Shown: piece after piece, positions 26,253 through 34,826 of the stretch
Position numbering within the stretch: the first letter of the stretch is position 1
Layout of the letters: every line of letters begins with the position of its first letter
Assembly (NCBI RefSeq): GCF_017873605.1
Contig: NZ_JAGGKI010000002.1
Coordinates: 62,001 to 126,000, forward strand
DNA: 64,000 bases
Origin: Paenibacillus lactis
Lineage (GTDB): Bacteria; Bacillota; Bacilli; Paenibacillales; Paenibacillaceae
Reading direction: 5' to 3'
The notes under the pieces: model-generated
The model's input: only the letters and a program-made list of their open reading frames with translations
What the model was told of the DNA's origin: nothing
Databases searched by the model: none
Program-made: the position numbers and the translations under genes

Positions 26253-27197
26253 CTACTTTACGGAAACGGCCATTTCGAGCTCTTTGATATATTGTTTGAC
26301 AATCTCGCCGTTTCCATCTAGCTTGAATCGACCGGAGCCGTCATCTATCACTACCGGTTTGAACGGCTTCACCGTAATGGACTTGGCAGATTTTCCGACA
26401 GCTTCTAACACGAAATCGTAGTACATATCCCCTTTCGCGTTGTTTTCGTCTGTGCCGGATCCGGAGATACGTTCGATGATATGGCCTTGATCGTCCACAA
26501 AATCAAAGAGTATGTCCTGATTTGCTTCCGGATGCTGCTTGTACCCCTCCATAATCAATTGCAGCCTGGACGAAGTCGATGTGAGTGTTGCCTTGTTCAG
26601 CTTGATGGTTACATTGCCTGATGTTTTGGTAACGTTAGGCTTCACTACAACCGGCTTTTCGGCAGTCTTTTGGACAGGAATCTTCAGCTTATACGGCTTT
26701 TTGTGGCCTTCCAGATCAACCTCGGCGGTAAGCTGGAACTTGTCCGGGAATGCTTCGAGATTGCCTCCGAGCTGGGAGGCATCCGTCAAGTAGATGACGG
26801 CCGTATCATTACCTTTTGGTCCCCATACCAGGGTTGGTCTTTTCGCGTGATCGCCGCCGCCATACTCGTTAATCGATTTGCCGTTAATGGCTATCCTGAT
26901 ATTGCTGATCGATCCCTTGCCAAGCAAGTAGTCGCCTGTCTTCTCGTCAATTTTCCCTCCGACAAGCTTCCCGTCAAATCCTTTCCCGCTGCGCTTAAGC
27001 TCAATACGGACATGGTTTCCGTCATACAGCGCTTTGGCAACGCTCAGGGTTACCCCCTCTTGGGTTACACGTTCGGATACCGCAGACTGCGCTTTCGCCG
27101 AAGGTTGGTTGGCTGCCTGCGCCGTCCCCCATGCAGCACCGCTTATAATCATGCCGGCCAAAGCCACGGAGCTCATCACTTTATATGCCTTTTTCAT
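26253..27197 (-). CDS. Secreted copy of a DUF4179-type anti-sigma outer domain (module 3)
   Basis: 314 residues with a cleavable signal peptide (SSVALAGMIISGAAWGTAQA) and no membrane anchor afterwards. The mature protein aligns along its length with the outer part of the neighbouring anti-sigma factor: EGVTLSVAKALYDGNHVRIELKR versus EGITLSIPEVVYDGTRLSMAVKR, DKFQLTAEVDLEGHKKPYKLKIPV versus DEFQLTVNITLEGIAKPFVMEIPV, and SGRFKLDGNGEIVKQYIKELEM versus SGSFKTDENGDLLKTYLDELEI. It thus looks like a soluble, exported duplicate of the sensor domain. AGGAGG precedes the ATG, 42 bases after the anti-sigma stop. Confidence 0.85.
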   Translation of the reverse strand: MKKAYKVMSSVALAGMIISGAAWGTAQAANQPSAKAQSAVSERVTQEGVTLSVAKALYDGNHVRIELKRSGKGFDGKLVGGKIDEKTGDYLLGKGSISNIRIAINGKSINEYGGGDHAKRPTLVWGPKGNDTAVIYLTDASQLGGNLEAFPDKFQLTAEVDLEGHKKPYKLKIPVQKTAEKPVVVKPNVTKTSGNVTIKLNKATLTSTSSRLQLIMEGYKQHPEANQDILFDFVDDQGHIIERISGSGTDENNAKGDMYYDFVLEAVGKSAKSITVKPFKPVVIDDGSGRFKLDGNGEIVKQYIKELEMAVSVK

Positions 27198-27239
27198 ATT
27201 GATTCCTCCTGATTAAGTTTGTTATCGTCCGTATCATCT

Positions 27240-28448
27240 TTATTGCTGACGATCATCATACAGCTGCTTCAAGCCGGCCTGATCGACCGGAATCGTGATC
27301 TCAAGCTCGTCCAAGTACGTCTTTAATAAGTCCCCATTTTCGTCGGTCTTAAATGATCCGCTCTTTTGGGAAGGATCCGCGAGCTCGGGCTTAAACACTT
27401 TGAGCGTGATCGTTCGGGGAGCCTCTGCAAAGCGGTCAAACAGCAGCTCCTCCCGTTCTTGCCGGTGGTTGTCCTCCGAATATATCCCCAATCCGCCCAC
27501 CGTTTCCAGAACTCTGCCCTTCTCATCCCACACCTCGAATAGCAGGGTCTCATCGCTGAGCGCTTTGTCCGGATTCGTCTGCTCAATGTTCATCAGAATG
27601 CCGGTCGTGATCGGCGTGAATTTAAGCTGCTCGAGCGTTAATTGAATGCCGTTCCACTCCCTGGTTTCTTTGAGAGGCAGGATGATCTGATCCGTGCTTT
27701 TGCGGACAGGAATTTCCATCACGAACGGCTTCGCAATCCCTTCCAGCGTGATGTTCACCGTCAATTGAAACTCATCAGGCATACGGATCCCGTTCTCGTC
27801 CAAGGACATGTTCAGCAATTCAAATAATGCGCCGTTCGGGTCCGAAGTCGGCTTGCCCGATAGCCCTGGTCTTGCTCCAAGGTCATAGTCATCAATCGAG
27901 GTGCCGTCGATTTGCATTTCGATCCGGGTAATCGCGCCTCTCGGATAGATATCTTTCGACGTATTGCCTTCCTGAATGGCCGTATGCTCCAGGATACCGC
28001 CCTCCAAGCCTTCACCCTCCCGTTTAACGGCCATGGACAGACGGGTTCCGTCATAGACGACCTCCGGTATGCTGAGCGTTATGCCTTCCTGCTCGGCGCT
28101 GACGCTCAGCGGAGTAACCAGCCCGCGTTCTTCCGCCGTCTGCAGCCCCAGGTCGTTAACCATCTGAAAGATGCTCCCGATCAGCGGGACCTTTTTGAGC
28201 GATTCCGCCATAATCGGCGATACATAAGCGCTGCTCATCACCCCGATAAAGGCTGCGGCCGCTGCGCCAATGGCGAAGGTACGGGCCCTGCCCGAGCGCT
28301 GCTTCCGGCCGGTTCTGGTCTGCATCGGCAGGTCGGCCAGCGATGCATAAACTTCATCCTGACGCTGCCGAATCATATCCGGCACCCCGGCCGCCAGCTT
28401 TTCTTTTCCTGTCTTCCGGAGTTCCTGGTCTAAGTCAAAAGGCTTCAT
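27240..28448 (-). CDS. DUF4179 membrane anti-sigma factor (module 3)
   Basis: 402 residues. A 55-residue cytoplasmic part (DLDQELRKTGKEKLAAGVPDMIRQRQDEVYASL) precedes a single membrane helix (about 56-76) and the signature SPIMAESLKKVP. The outer region (about 95-390) carries DUF4179-linked and DUF5643-like beta domains ending in KTYLDELEITIPV. It overlaps the sigma gene by 14 bases, and GGGAGG lies in the sigma 3' end. Same architecture as the module 2 anti-sigma, on the opposite strand. No zinc motif seen. Confidence 0.88.
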   Translation of the reverse strand: MKPFDLDQELRKTGKEKLAAGVPDMIRQRQDEVYASLADLPMQTRTGRKQRSGRARTFAIGAAAAAFIGVMSSAYVSPIMAESLKKVPLIGSIFQMVNDLGLQTAEERGLVTPLSVSAEQEGITLSIPEVVYDGTRLSMAVKREGEGLEGGILEHTAIQEGNTSKDIYPRGAITRIEMQIDGTSIDDYDLGARPGLSGKPTSDPNGALFELLNMSLDENGIRMPDEFQLTVNITLEGIAKPFVMEIPVRKSTDQIILPLKETREWNGIQLTLEQLKFTPITTGILMNIEQTNPDKALSDETLLFEVWDEKGRVLETVGGLGIYSEDNHRQEREELLFDRFAEAPRTITLKVFKPELADPSQKSGSFKTDENGDLLKTYLDELEITIPVDQAGLKQLYDDRQQ

Positions 28449-28992
28449 ACGCCAGCCTCCCTTCCCGTGATTGCTTTACCCGTTCCGCTAGAATCCCGCG
28501 CGCCCGGTGCAGGCGTGCCCGGACAGCCCCCTCCGAAATTTCCAGTATGCTTGAGATCTGCTTAATGGGTAAATCCTGAAAATAAAACAAATGAATGACG
28601 ATTCGCAATGATTCATCCAGGTGATCGACGGCTTCACGAAGGTCCAGCTTGTGGCTGTCCCCGTAATAATCCGCGGAGCTGGCCGTTTCCGGAACCTCGG
28701 CCATGGCAACCGTTCGTTCCCGGCTGCGAAGCAGCTGGTTGCACTCATTGATCAAAATCCGGATCACCCAGGTTTTAAAATACTTCGGCTGCTGCAATGT
28801 CGACAAAGCTTTATATGCCTTCAGGGTCGTTTCCTGAAAGACGTCCGCACAATCTTCATCGCGTCTTACAATGGTCTTTGCCAAGCAGTACAGCTCGGGT
28901 TCCAGCTGGCGGAAGAGTCGAATAAACGCTTCCCGATCTCCCCGCTGTGCCCGCTTGACCTCCGATTCCATGTTCTGCACGATTTTATTCAT
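28435..28992 (-). CDS. ECF sigma-70 factor (module 3)
   Basis: 185 residues. Region 2: RGDREAFIRLFRQLEPELYCLAKTIVRRDEDCADVFQETTLKAYKAL and FKTWVIRILINECNQLLR. Region 4: LDESLRIVIHLFYFQDLPIKQISSILEISEGAVRARLHRARGIL. The ATG at 28992 abuts AAAGGAG with no spacing; a GTG four codons later is spaced 12 bases, so the exact start is uncertain. It is the first gene of a three-gene module (sigma, anti-sigma, secreted protein) with an ECF-type promoter just upstream. Confidence 0.92.
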   Translation of the reverse strand: MNKIVQNMESEVKRAQRGDREAFIRLFRQLEPELYCLAKTIVRRDEDCADVFQETTLKAYKALSTLQQPKYFKTWVIRILINECNQLLRSRERTVAMAEVPETASSADYYGDSHKLDLREAVDHLDESLRIVIHLFYFQDLPIKQISSILEISEGAVRARLHRARGILAERVKQSREGRLAYEAF

Positions 28993-29017
28993 CTCCTTTT
29001 GAGGGCCCTCTATAAGA

Positions 29018-29044
29018 TTAGATGGGCTTGTCTTGCGAAAGGTT
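29018..29044 (-). promoter_or_regulatory. ECF-type promoter of sigma module 3
   Basis: On the minus strand AACCTTT (29038-29044) is followed by CATCTAA (29018-29024); AAC to CAT is 17 bases. It ends 25 bases before the sigma start. The AAC-N17-C(A/G) layout matches modules 1 and 2, suggesting autoregulation. Confidence 0.6.
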
Positions 29045-29051
29045 ATATTTC

Positions 29052-29106
29052 GAGCAAAAAAAGATCGCCAGGCTCCTGACTCTAAGATCAGGGAGGGCGA
29101 TCTTCT
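29052..29106 (-). terminator. Terminator of the serine hydrolase gene
   Basis: An outer stem AAGATCGCC / GGCGATCTT encloses CTCCTGA / TCAGGGAG (29060-29106). The minus-strand transcript then enters seven T residues (complement of 29055-29061). It insulates module 3 from the gene upstream. Confidence 0.88.
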
Positions 29107-29281
29107 TGCGATCCAACCATATTCTGCTGCTTCAATTTTAACATACCAGCTATCAAAAATGTCCTAAACATATGAATTCATTCGTAAAGATGATCAAGGT
29201 TTAGAGAAGTACTTTCTCCAAAAGCCGTTATTGGTTGGTGTCGTGAGTTATCGGCGGACTGACCAGCCCGCGGGCTCGATA

Positions 29282-30526
29282 TCAGTCTTCGATTGCCTGA
29301 TATACCATGGTCCAGAAGTCGTGGATAAGATGCGCCGAATCCGGGGTGGACATCCCGACCTGGGTGAGCAGGATTCCGGTCAGCTGTTTGGCCGGGTCCG
29401 CGTACGCCGAGGTGCCGCTTCCGCCGTCCCAGCCGAACTGACCGATGGACGCATAGTCGCCGCGGTAGGTGCGCACCGCCATTCCGAAGCCCCAGCCGCC
29501 GTGCTGCCCTTGGCCATGCGACAGGTGGACGTTGTTTTTGGCCAAGTCGTCCCGGAATGCTTGCTGCTCGGGCGTGAGTCGGTTCGTGCTCATCAGCTCG
29601 ACAGCGGGCCGGGACAGGATCCGTTCGTTCCCGTGCATCCCTTGGTTCAGCAGCATTCGTAAAAATGCGTCATAGTCGTCGACGGTGGAGAGCAGTCCGC
29701 CGCCGCCTGCTTGGAACGCTGGCGGCTTACTGTAGCGTCCGCCGCACGCCTCATCCCATACGATGAACTCGCCGGTCTGCGGATCGGGAACGTAGGCCGG
29801 AGGCAGCCGGTCAATTTTGCCTTCGGGCACGTAGAAGCCGGTATCCTTCATCCCCAGCGGATCAAAGATGCGTTCGCGCAGGAACGTCTCGAATGTCTGA
29901 CCGGTAACCCTCGCAACGAGTACGCCGAGCACTTCGTTGCTCATGTGGTACTGCCACCGTTCTCCGGGCTGGTAGCATAGCGGGAGCGTACCCAGGCGGC
30001 GCATCCACTCATCCGGCTCCGGCATCTCCTGCCCTGGCGTGTCAAATAATCCATTCTCGAAGATCGCGTTTTGGATCGGGGAGCCCATTAACGTCATATC
30101 CACTCCGAGTCCGAACGTAGAGGTCAACAGATCCCGCACGGTGATCGGTCGCCGTGCCGGCACGGTTTCGTCCAGCGGGCCGTCAGGTCGCTTCAGCACC
30201 TGCCGGTTGGCGAGCTCGGGCAGCCACTTATCTACCGGGTCATCCAGATGCAGCTTGCACTCGTCGAGCAGGACCATCACCGCCGCGGCTCCGATCATCT
30301 TGGAAGTGGACGCCATCCGGAAGATCGTGTCCCGGCGCATCGGCGCGCCGCCGTCATGGCGCATCGTGCCGATCGCTTCGACGTGCGTCTCCCCGTTTCG
30401 GCTGACGAGGGCGACGAGCCCTGGTATCTTCCCGGAATCCACATGACTTGCCAGCACGTCGCGCATTCTGCGCAGCCCTTTGTCGGTAAATCCTTTGTTG
30501 CTATGTCCCATTGCAATCTTATTCAT
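29282..30526 (-). CDS. Serine hydrolase, class C beta-lactamase/esterase fold
   Basis: 414 residues without a signal peptide. The nucleophile motif S-T-S-K lies at 73-76 and the second motif Y-H-M-S-N starts at Tyr193. The FGWDGGSGTSAYADP segment near the C-terminus occupies the KTG-equivalent strand. The group includes EstB-like esterases and D-aminopeptidase relatives; a true beta-lactamase role is unlikely for a cytosolic protein. GAGGG precedes the ATG. The DNA is more GC-rich than its neighbours. Confidence 0.88.
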   Translation of the reverse strand: MNKIAMGHSNKGFTDKGLRRMRDVLASHVDSGKIPGLVALVSRNGETHVEAIGTMRHDGGAPMRRDTIFRMASTSKMIGAAAVMVLLDECKLHLDDPVDKWLPELANRQVLKRPDGPLDETVPARRPITVRDLLTSTFGLGVDMTLMGSPIQNAIFENGLFDTPGQEMPEPDEWMRRLGTLPLCYQPGERWQYHMSNEVLGVLVARVTGQTFETFLRERIFDPLGMKDTGFYVPEGKIDRLPPAYVPDPQTGEFIVWDEACGGRYSKPPAFQAGGGGLLSTVDDYDAFLRMLLNQGMHGNERILSRPAVELMSTNRLTPEQQAFRDDLAKNNVHLSHGQGQHGGWGFGMAVRTYRGDYASIGQFGWDGGSGTSAYADPAKQLTGILLTQVGMSTPDSAHLIHDFWTMVYQAIED

Positions 30527-30610
30527 TTGATATCCCTCACTTAAATTTTTTTTGTAAATCCCATTGTTTTTAAACTACACTTTCGCCCGGCTTGGCGTTT
30601 TCCATTTGTC

Positions 30611-31279
30611 TTAAACAACCGTAACCTTGGACAGATTAGCCTCCAAGCCTTTAAGCGCCGCATAGGTCAGCTTATCCATCGTTGCGCCGTCAAAGCAGAT
30701 GGTTTTGATGGCACGGTAATACTTCTTGGACAACGAAGATCCTTGGAAAGACGAATTCTTGATTACCGCCCCCTTGAACGAAACGCCGTTCAACCCCGCC
30801 TTGTCAAACCTGACGCCGATGAAGGTTTGGCCGTCAAGCACCAGCCCTGTCAGATCGCTATTTGTGAAGTCTGCCCCGTCGAACATACAATTTTCAAAGA
30901 CGGTGTTTCTAAGATCGGTCATCGTCAGATTGACGTCGGTCAGCTTGGCATCCAGGAATGTTGCTCCGGCCAACCTCGACTTACTGAAGTCGGTGCGCAC
31001 AAGGACCGTTTTATTGAAGCTTGCATTGGCCAGGTCAAGGGTAGACAGGTTGCAGTCCGTCAGATTCGTGCCGTCAAAATGGGCACCGTGTACGTCGCTG
31101 CTCTTAAACGAACTGCCGGTCAAATCAGCGCCCGAAAAGTCGGAACCCGAGAGCGAGCTGCTTTTAAACTGTCCATTGTGGGCCGTAACGCCTGCAAAGT
31201 CGCTTTTCGCCAGATTGCTTGCGTTAAAGCTTGTCACTACTTGCCGATCCTGCGAGTTAGAGGTTTTGGTTTGATTCAT
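30611..31279 (-). CDS. Pentapeptide-repeat protein
   Basis: 222 residues made almost wholly of A(D/N)(L/F)xx repeats (SDFSGADLTGSSFKSSDVHGAHFDGTNL and so on, about residues 20-185), which fold as a right-handed quadrilateral beta-helix. A short helical C-terminus (YYRAIKTICFDGATMDKLTYAALKGLE) follows. Some such proteins mimic DNA and protect gyrase; that is not shown here. A 19-bp TetR-type operator lies upstream at 31343-31361, matching one at the neighbouring tetR gene. Confidence 0.9.
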   Translation of the reverse strand: MNQTKTSNSQDRQVVTSFNASNLAKSDFAGVTAHNGQFKSSSLSGSDFSGADLTGSSFKSSDVHGAHFDGTNLTDCNLSTLDLANASFNKTVLVRTDFSKSRLAGATFLDAKLTDVNLTMTDLRNTVFENCMFDGADFTNSDLTGLVLDGQTFIGVRFDKAGLNGVSFKGAVIKNSSFQGSSLSKKYYRAIKTICFDGATMDKLTYAALKGLEANLSKVTVV

Positions 31280-31342
31280 AAATATTCACATCTCCCTTAT
31301 AATTAGTTTTCTAATGATCACTTTTGAGCCAGGTCACCTATT

Positions 31343-31361
31343 CATACCAACCGATGGTATG
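31343..31361 (-). promoter_or_regulatory. TetR operator upstream of the pentapeptide-repeat gene
   Basis: CATACCAACCGATGGTATG is an imperfect 19-bp dyad. Its reverse complement differs at only two positions from the operator at 32075-32093, so the same TetR protein probably binds both. Confidence 0.8.
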
Positions 31362-31370
31362 TATAGGCTT

Positions 31371-31393
31371 AAAAATAAGCTGCCTCTCGGCAG
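31371..31393 (-). terminator. Terminator of the tetR gene
   Basis: CTGCC (31380-31384) and GGCAG (31389-31393) form a short stem directly after the stop codon; the minus-strand transcript continues CTTATTTTT. It separates tetR from the pentapeptide-repeat gene. Confidence 0.75.
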
Positions 31394-31394
31394 T

Positions 31395-32060
31395 TTAGTT
31401 TTCTTTGCTGACTTCTCTCGCTGACACTCGAAACAATTCCTCGTATCGTTGATACATTTGCTCATCGAACAGATCAAGCCCCAGGCCTTTCAATATTTCA
31501 TCGAAAAATCTTACCTTATGCAGCATCATCTCGGGGGAAGCCTCAATGACCTCCGGGTTTAGCCAAATATTGGTGAGAATCACCAGGACTTCGCTAAGCT
31601 CCCTTGGATAGTCGGTTCGGATCGAGCCGTCCCGCATTCCCTGTTCGATAATGGGCTGGATATAGACGGGTACGGCTTTTTCGAGGATGTTCTCGATCTG
31701 GGCCGCCAGCAGCTTCGGATTACGCAAGAGGTTCGGCCCCACCGATGCCAGTTCGTTGCTGGCAGCATTGTCGAGAGAGGCTTGAGAAATCTTGCGGAGC
31801 TTCTCCAGTCCGTTCAGCCCTTTATCATCCCGGATGCCGGACAGCATCTCGTCAACGCCTTTGAACGCATGATCGATGACGGCCTGCCAGATCTCTTCCT
31901 TCGACTTGAAGTGATGATAAATTGCTCCTTTTGTCAGTCCGCCCAGCTCGTTGATAATATCCTGAATGGAGGTCTGCTCGTATCCCTTTTGCATGAACAG
32001 GTTAAGAGCCACGGTTAGGATTTGATTGATGGTTTCTTCCGGATATTTATTTCTTGCCAT
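31395..32060 (-). CDS. TetR family transcriptional repressor
   Basis: 221 residues. The N-terminal helix-turn-helix is typical (TINQILTVALNLFMQKGYEQTSIQDIINELGGLTKGAIYHHFKSKEEI, about 10-57); the rest is a variable helical ligand domain. Twin operators in its own promoter (32075-32093) and before the adjacent pentapeptide-repeat gene (31343-31361) indicate that it represses both. AAAGGTG precedes the ATG. Confidence 0.92.
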   Translation of the reverse strand: MARNKYPEETINQILTVALNLFMQKGYEQTSIQDIINELGGLTKGAIYHHFKSKEEIWQAVIDHAFKGVDEMLSGIRDDKGLNGLEKLRKISQASLDNAASNELASVGPNLLRNPKLLAAQIENILEKAVPVYIQPIIEQGMRDGSIRTDYPRELSEVLVILTNIWLNPEVIEASPEMMLHKVRFFDEILKGLGLDLFDEQMYQRYEELFRVSAREVSKEN

Positions 32061-32074
32061 TCGTTTTCACCTTT

Positions 32075-32127
32075 CATACATTCGGTTGGTATGTATTGAA
32101 TATATCCGATGAATCTTTTGGTGTCAA
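32075..32127 (-). promoter_or_regulatory. tetR promoter with downstream operator
   Basis: Minus-strand TTGACA (32122-32127), 17-bp spacer, TATATT (32099-32104). The dyad CATACATTCGGTTGGTATG (32075-32093) begins just past the -10 box, covering the transcript start. This is a classic autorepression layout. Confidence 0.85.
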
Positions 32128-32280
32128 CCTCTAATTCGTTATTTTTATAAAATTCTTTGTCGTTATGTATCATGAACAACTTTCGCCGGCTGCTGCACCA
32201 TTAGTCAACCTTCCTGAAATCAATATTTGATTATCCGCCGTCTTCAGTAGGGGGTCGTGGGGACCCGCAAAAAGGATTGA

Positions 32281-32304
32281 AAACCGGCCTGCAGCAGGCC
32301 GGTT
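32281..32304 (-). terminator. Terminator of the envelope lipoprotein operon
   Basis: AACCGGCCTGC (32282-32292) pairs with GCAGGCCGGTT (32294-32304), the loop opening the inner pairs; the minus-strand transcript reads on into TTTTC. It lies 8 bases past the stop codon. Confidence 0.88.
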
Positions 32305-32311
32305 CAATGCT

Positions 32312-34117
32312 TTACGGCGTAAGAACGCCGTCGCCGATAATAATTCGCTGGGTCTCGCCATATTTGCCGGGAGTAGGAGCGATGATAAACTCCAGCGTGC
32401 GGACGCCGCTCACATTCACATCAAGGTCCAGCGGAGCGGACTTTGCCGAACTGAACGACAGTATTTTCAACACTTTTCCGTCGCCCATGACCTTGACCTT
32501 GCTGCTTCCGTACTCGCCTCCGGCGGTCAGCTTGTCGACTGCGGCTTTCGCGGTCAATCGCTTATATTGCTGGTTCAAGCCGACTGAAAAGGAGGGTGAC
32601 TCGGTCCAATGATATTTCTGGATAAAGGCGATTCCGTCGGCGAACAGATTGCCGCTCCCGTCTTCCAGAAACGTATCGTTCCATTCATCGAAGCCTTCGG
32701 TGACGTCCGTTTCTTCGCCGGGAACGATGATCTGCTGCGTTAATAGTTCTTGGCCCAACGGAGCATATTCCTTCCCGGTCGCGAGGTCGATGTTTACTTG
32801 AACTCCCGCAATGTAAAATTTCAGGTACTTGGCTTCAGCTGGAATTCTGTGACGTAAATCGAACTGTACGGCAAACTCTTTACCCACCCCGGCGAACAGT
32901 TCCTCGTTCATCCAATTAGAGTCGAAAAGTTCATGGGACGGCACGTAGAGCGACGCAGGGGTTTCAAGACTGACATCTGCGCCCGACGTCAGCTTGCCTT
33001 CGACGGTTACCGTACGTTCCTGGATGGCGATCTTGCTGATCTCGACCGTCATCTTGCCGTTCACGGCGCTCAAGGAAGGCTGGAGCTCCGTGTCCGGCAA
33101 CGCCGCGACCTCCTTGAGCGTTGCCGTCTCGCCTGCAGGTCCGATTTCGGCTTTTTTGTACGTTTCGTCTTCGTTCATACCGAATCGATAGTCGAGCCGG
33201 ACGAGCGTGTGGGCCGGATCATCCGACACCGGCTGGTATGCAATGGTGTGGTCCGGAAAATGGCGGAACGTGGTGTCATCCTCGTCCAGCTCGACCGAAC
33301 TGCCGTCACTGAATACGGCCTGGATTTCCGGGGCAACCTTCGTGGACGCAAGCCGGATTTCCCCTTCATATTTGTAAACCAGCACAAGCTCGTTCTGTCT
33401 TACCCCTTCGCCAAGGAACGTAATTTTGCCTGCATCATTTTGCAGGAGCACTACTTCCCGATTGTTGTACGTGACCGGAAATTCGATATACTTCGCTTTT
33501 TCCATCTCGATCCGGGAGGAAAAATCCTCCGGAATGCTCCCCACCACCTCGGAGAAGCCGTCCGCGAATTGTCGCAGCTCCGCTACGCCGCTTTCGGCAA
33601 CATCAAACTCGAGTTTCCCGATACTGGCTTCGATCCCGCTCACAATCGGATCGATTCTCTTGGTTTTGATGTCATTCATGAATTGATTTCGCAAATCCGA
33701 GATTTCCTTGTACAAGGAGGTCGTTGAGAACTCTTCGAGGTTTGATTGAATATCGTTTAGCTCCCCGTTCATTCGGACGACTTCCTCCGCCTCTGCATTC
33801 TCGATATCGAGGCCTGCTACCGCCTTTTTCACTTCCTCGGTGCGCGATTTCAGTTCATCCAGTCGGCCCTTCAGTTCTTCAGCGTTCATCAGCAGCTCAC
33901 TGGCGATAACGAGCCGTCCTTCGCCGTACTTCAACTTTTCAGGGTCCATCTCCGTTACTTTGCGGTACTGGGCAATGGCGGTATCCACGTCCAGGCTCTC
34001 CATCGCCTTATCGGCCGCCGCCATGAGCTTCTCGTACTCTCCGCCGCCGCTGCTGCAGCCGGCCAGCAACCAGAGGCATCCCAATATCCCGACCCATGCA
34101 CGATTTCGGTTACGCAT
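32312..34117 (-). CDS. Lipoprotein with coiled coil and NPCBM-like C-terminus
   Basis: 601 residues from the ATG at 34117, which is preceded by AAAGGAGG. The lipobox LLAGC places the lipidated Cys at 21. A TPR-like helix pair and long coiled coil (about 25-170) lead to a beta-rich middle region and a C-terminal domain with YKRLTAKAAVD, SSKVKVMGDGKVL and DLDVNVSGVRTLEFII, the pattern of NPCBM carbohydrate-binding domains. The reading frame stays open 84 codons further upstream, but that part overlaps the preceding gene and has no start signal. It overlaps the previous gene by 8 bases. Confidence 0.82.
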   Translation of the reverse strand: MRNRNRAWVGILGCLWLLAGCSSGGGEYEKLMAAADKAMESLDVDTAIAQYRKVTEMDPEKLKYGEGRLVIASELLMNAEELKGRLDELKSRTEEVKKAVAGLDIENAEAEEVVRMNGELNDIQSNLEEFSTTSLYKEISDLRNQFMNDIKTKRIDPIVSGIEASIGKLEFDVAESGVAELRQFADGFSEVVGSIPEDFSSRIEMEKAKYIEFPVTYNNREVVLLQNDAGKITFLGEGVRQNELVLVYKYEGEIRLASTKVAPEIQAVFSDGSSVELDEDDTTFRHFPDHTIAYQPVSDDPAHTLVRLDYRFGMNEDETYKKAEIGPAGETATLKEVAALPDTELQPSLSAVNGKMTVEISKIAIQERTVTVEGKLTSGADVSLETPASLYVPSHELFDSNWMNEELFAGVGKEFAVQFDLRHRIPAEAKYLKFYIAGVQVNIDLATGKEYAPLGQELLTQQIIVPGEETDVTEGFDEWNDTFLEDGSGNLFADGIAFIQKYHWTESPSFSVGLNQQYKRLTAKAAVDKLTAGGEYGSSKVKVMGDGKVLKILSFSSAKSAPLDLDVNVSGVRTLEFIIAPTPGKYGETQRIIIGDGVLTP

Positions 34118-34787
34118 TCGGAGCGTTTCCTCCTTTCGTCCCGGACGCTGCGTTCCGGAACCGCCCTTTCCGATAGATGATATACGCCGCGATGATGACG
34201 GCCAGCAGCACGCCAACCCATACCATCCACGACCTATTCGCAGATGGTTCGTAGACGATGACCGCTTCATCTGAGGCCAGTTGGAGCGTTCGAGGCTTGC
34301 CTTCGGCAGCGGTTCCGCCGGTGGCATACAGAATATTGCCCGGCACCGTAACCGTAATTTCCATATCATCGTCCAGGTTCAGATAGACGACAGGCTTATC
34401 CGCAATCTTCTCGATGTCCCCGGGCGCTTCGACCAGCTCGTTGATCCGCTCGGGATAGAGCCTCTTCATATCCGCAACCGTCGCCAGCAGCGAGTCTTCC
34501 CCGCCACTCAGCGCGGTCAGGCTATCGAACGAAACCGTTGCGTCGACTTTTCCGTCCTTCTCCTTGAAACTGTCCAGCCGGATGACTTCTTTCCCGGCAT
34601 CCGCGTTCGCGTTCGTGATCTCCTTCTCGAGTTCCTCCTTCAGTTCATCGGCGGATATCATCCCCGAAAGATCGACCGAAAACTTCCCTTTACCCGAGCC
34701 GTCATCATGGATGACGAGATCCAGCTTTCCGCATCCCGTCAAGACGACAAGCATCATAAGGGACAAGGCGATTACGATTTTTCTCAT
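34110..34787 (-). CDS. LppM-like membrane-anchored lipoprotein
   Basis: 225 residues. Lipobox LTGC (Cys19), then a beta-rich domain beginning KLDLVIHDDGSGKGKFSVDLSG, matching the LppM/DUF3153 type of envelope domain, and a C-terminal membrane helix (MVWVGVLLAVIIAAYIIY, about 188-205) with a basic tail. It would be tethered at both ends to the outer face of the membrane. It is the middle gene of a three-gene operon, coupled by overlap to the next lipoprotein. Confidence 0.8.
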   Translation of the reverse strand: MRKIVIALSLMMLVVLTGCGKLDLVIHDDGSGKGKFSVDLSGMISADELKEELEKEITNANADAGKEVIRLDSFKEKDGKVDATVSFDSLTALSGGEDSLLATVADMKRLYPERINELVEAPGDIEKIADKPVVYLNLDDDMEITVTVPGNILYATGGTAAEGKPRTLQLASDEAVIVYEPSANRSWMVWVGVLLAVIIAAYIIYRKGRFRNAASGTKGGNAPNA

Positions 34788-34826
34788 CTTCTATCTCCCG
34801 CCTATCGATAGTTGTGTACCAGCAGC

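Noticed and set aside
29282..30526. Beta-lactamase resistance gene
   Set aside because: The S-x-x-K and Tyr motifs are present, but there is no signal peptide and no KTG; an esterase/peptidase relative is more likely.
34118..34369. 84-codon N-terminal extension of the NPCBM lipoprotein
   Set aside because: It lies entirely over the preceding gene, lacks a start signal and would bury the signal peptide and lipobox inside the protein.
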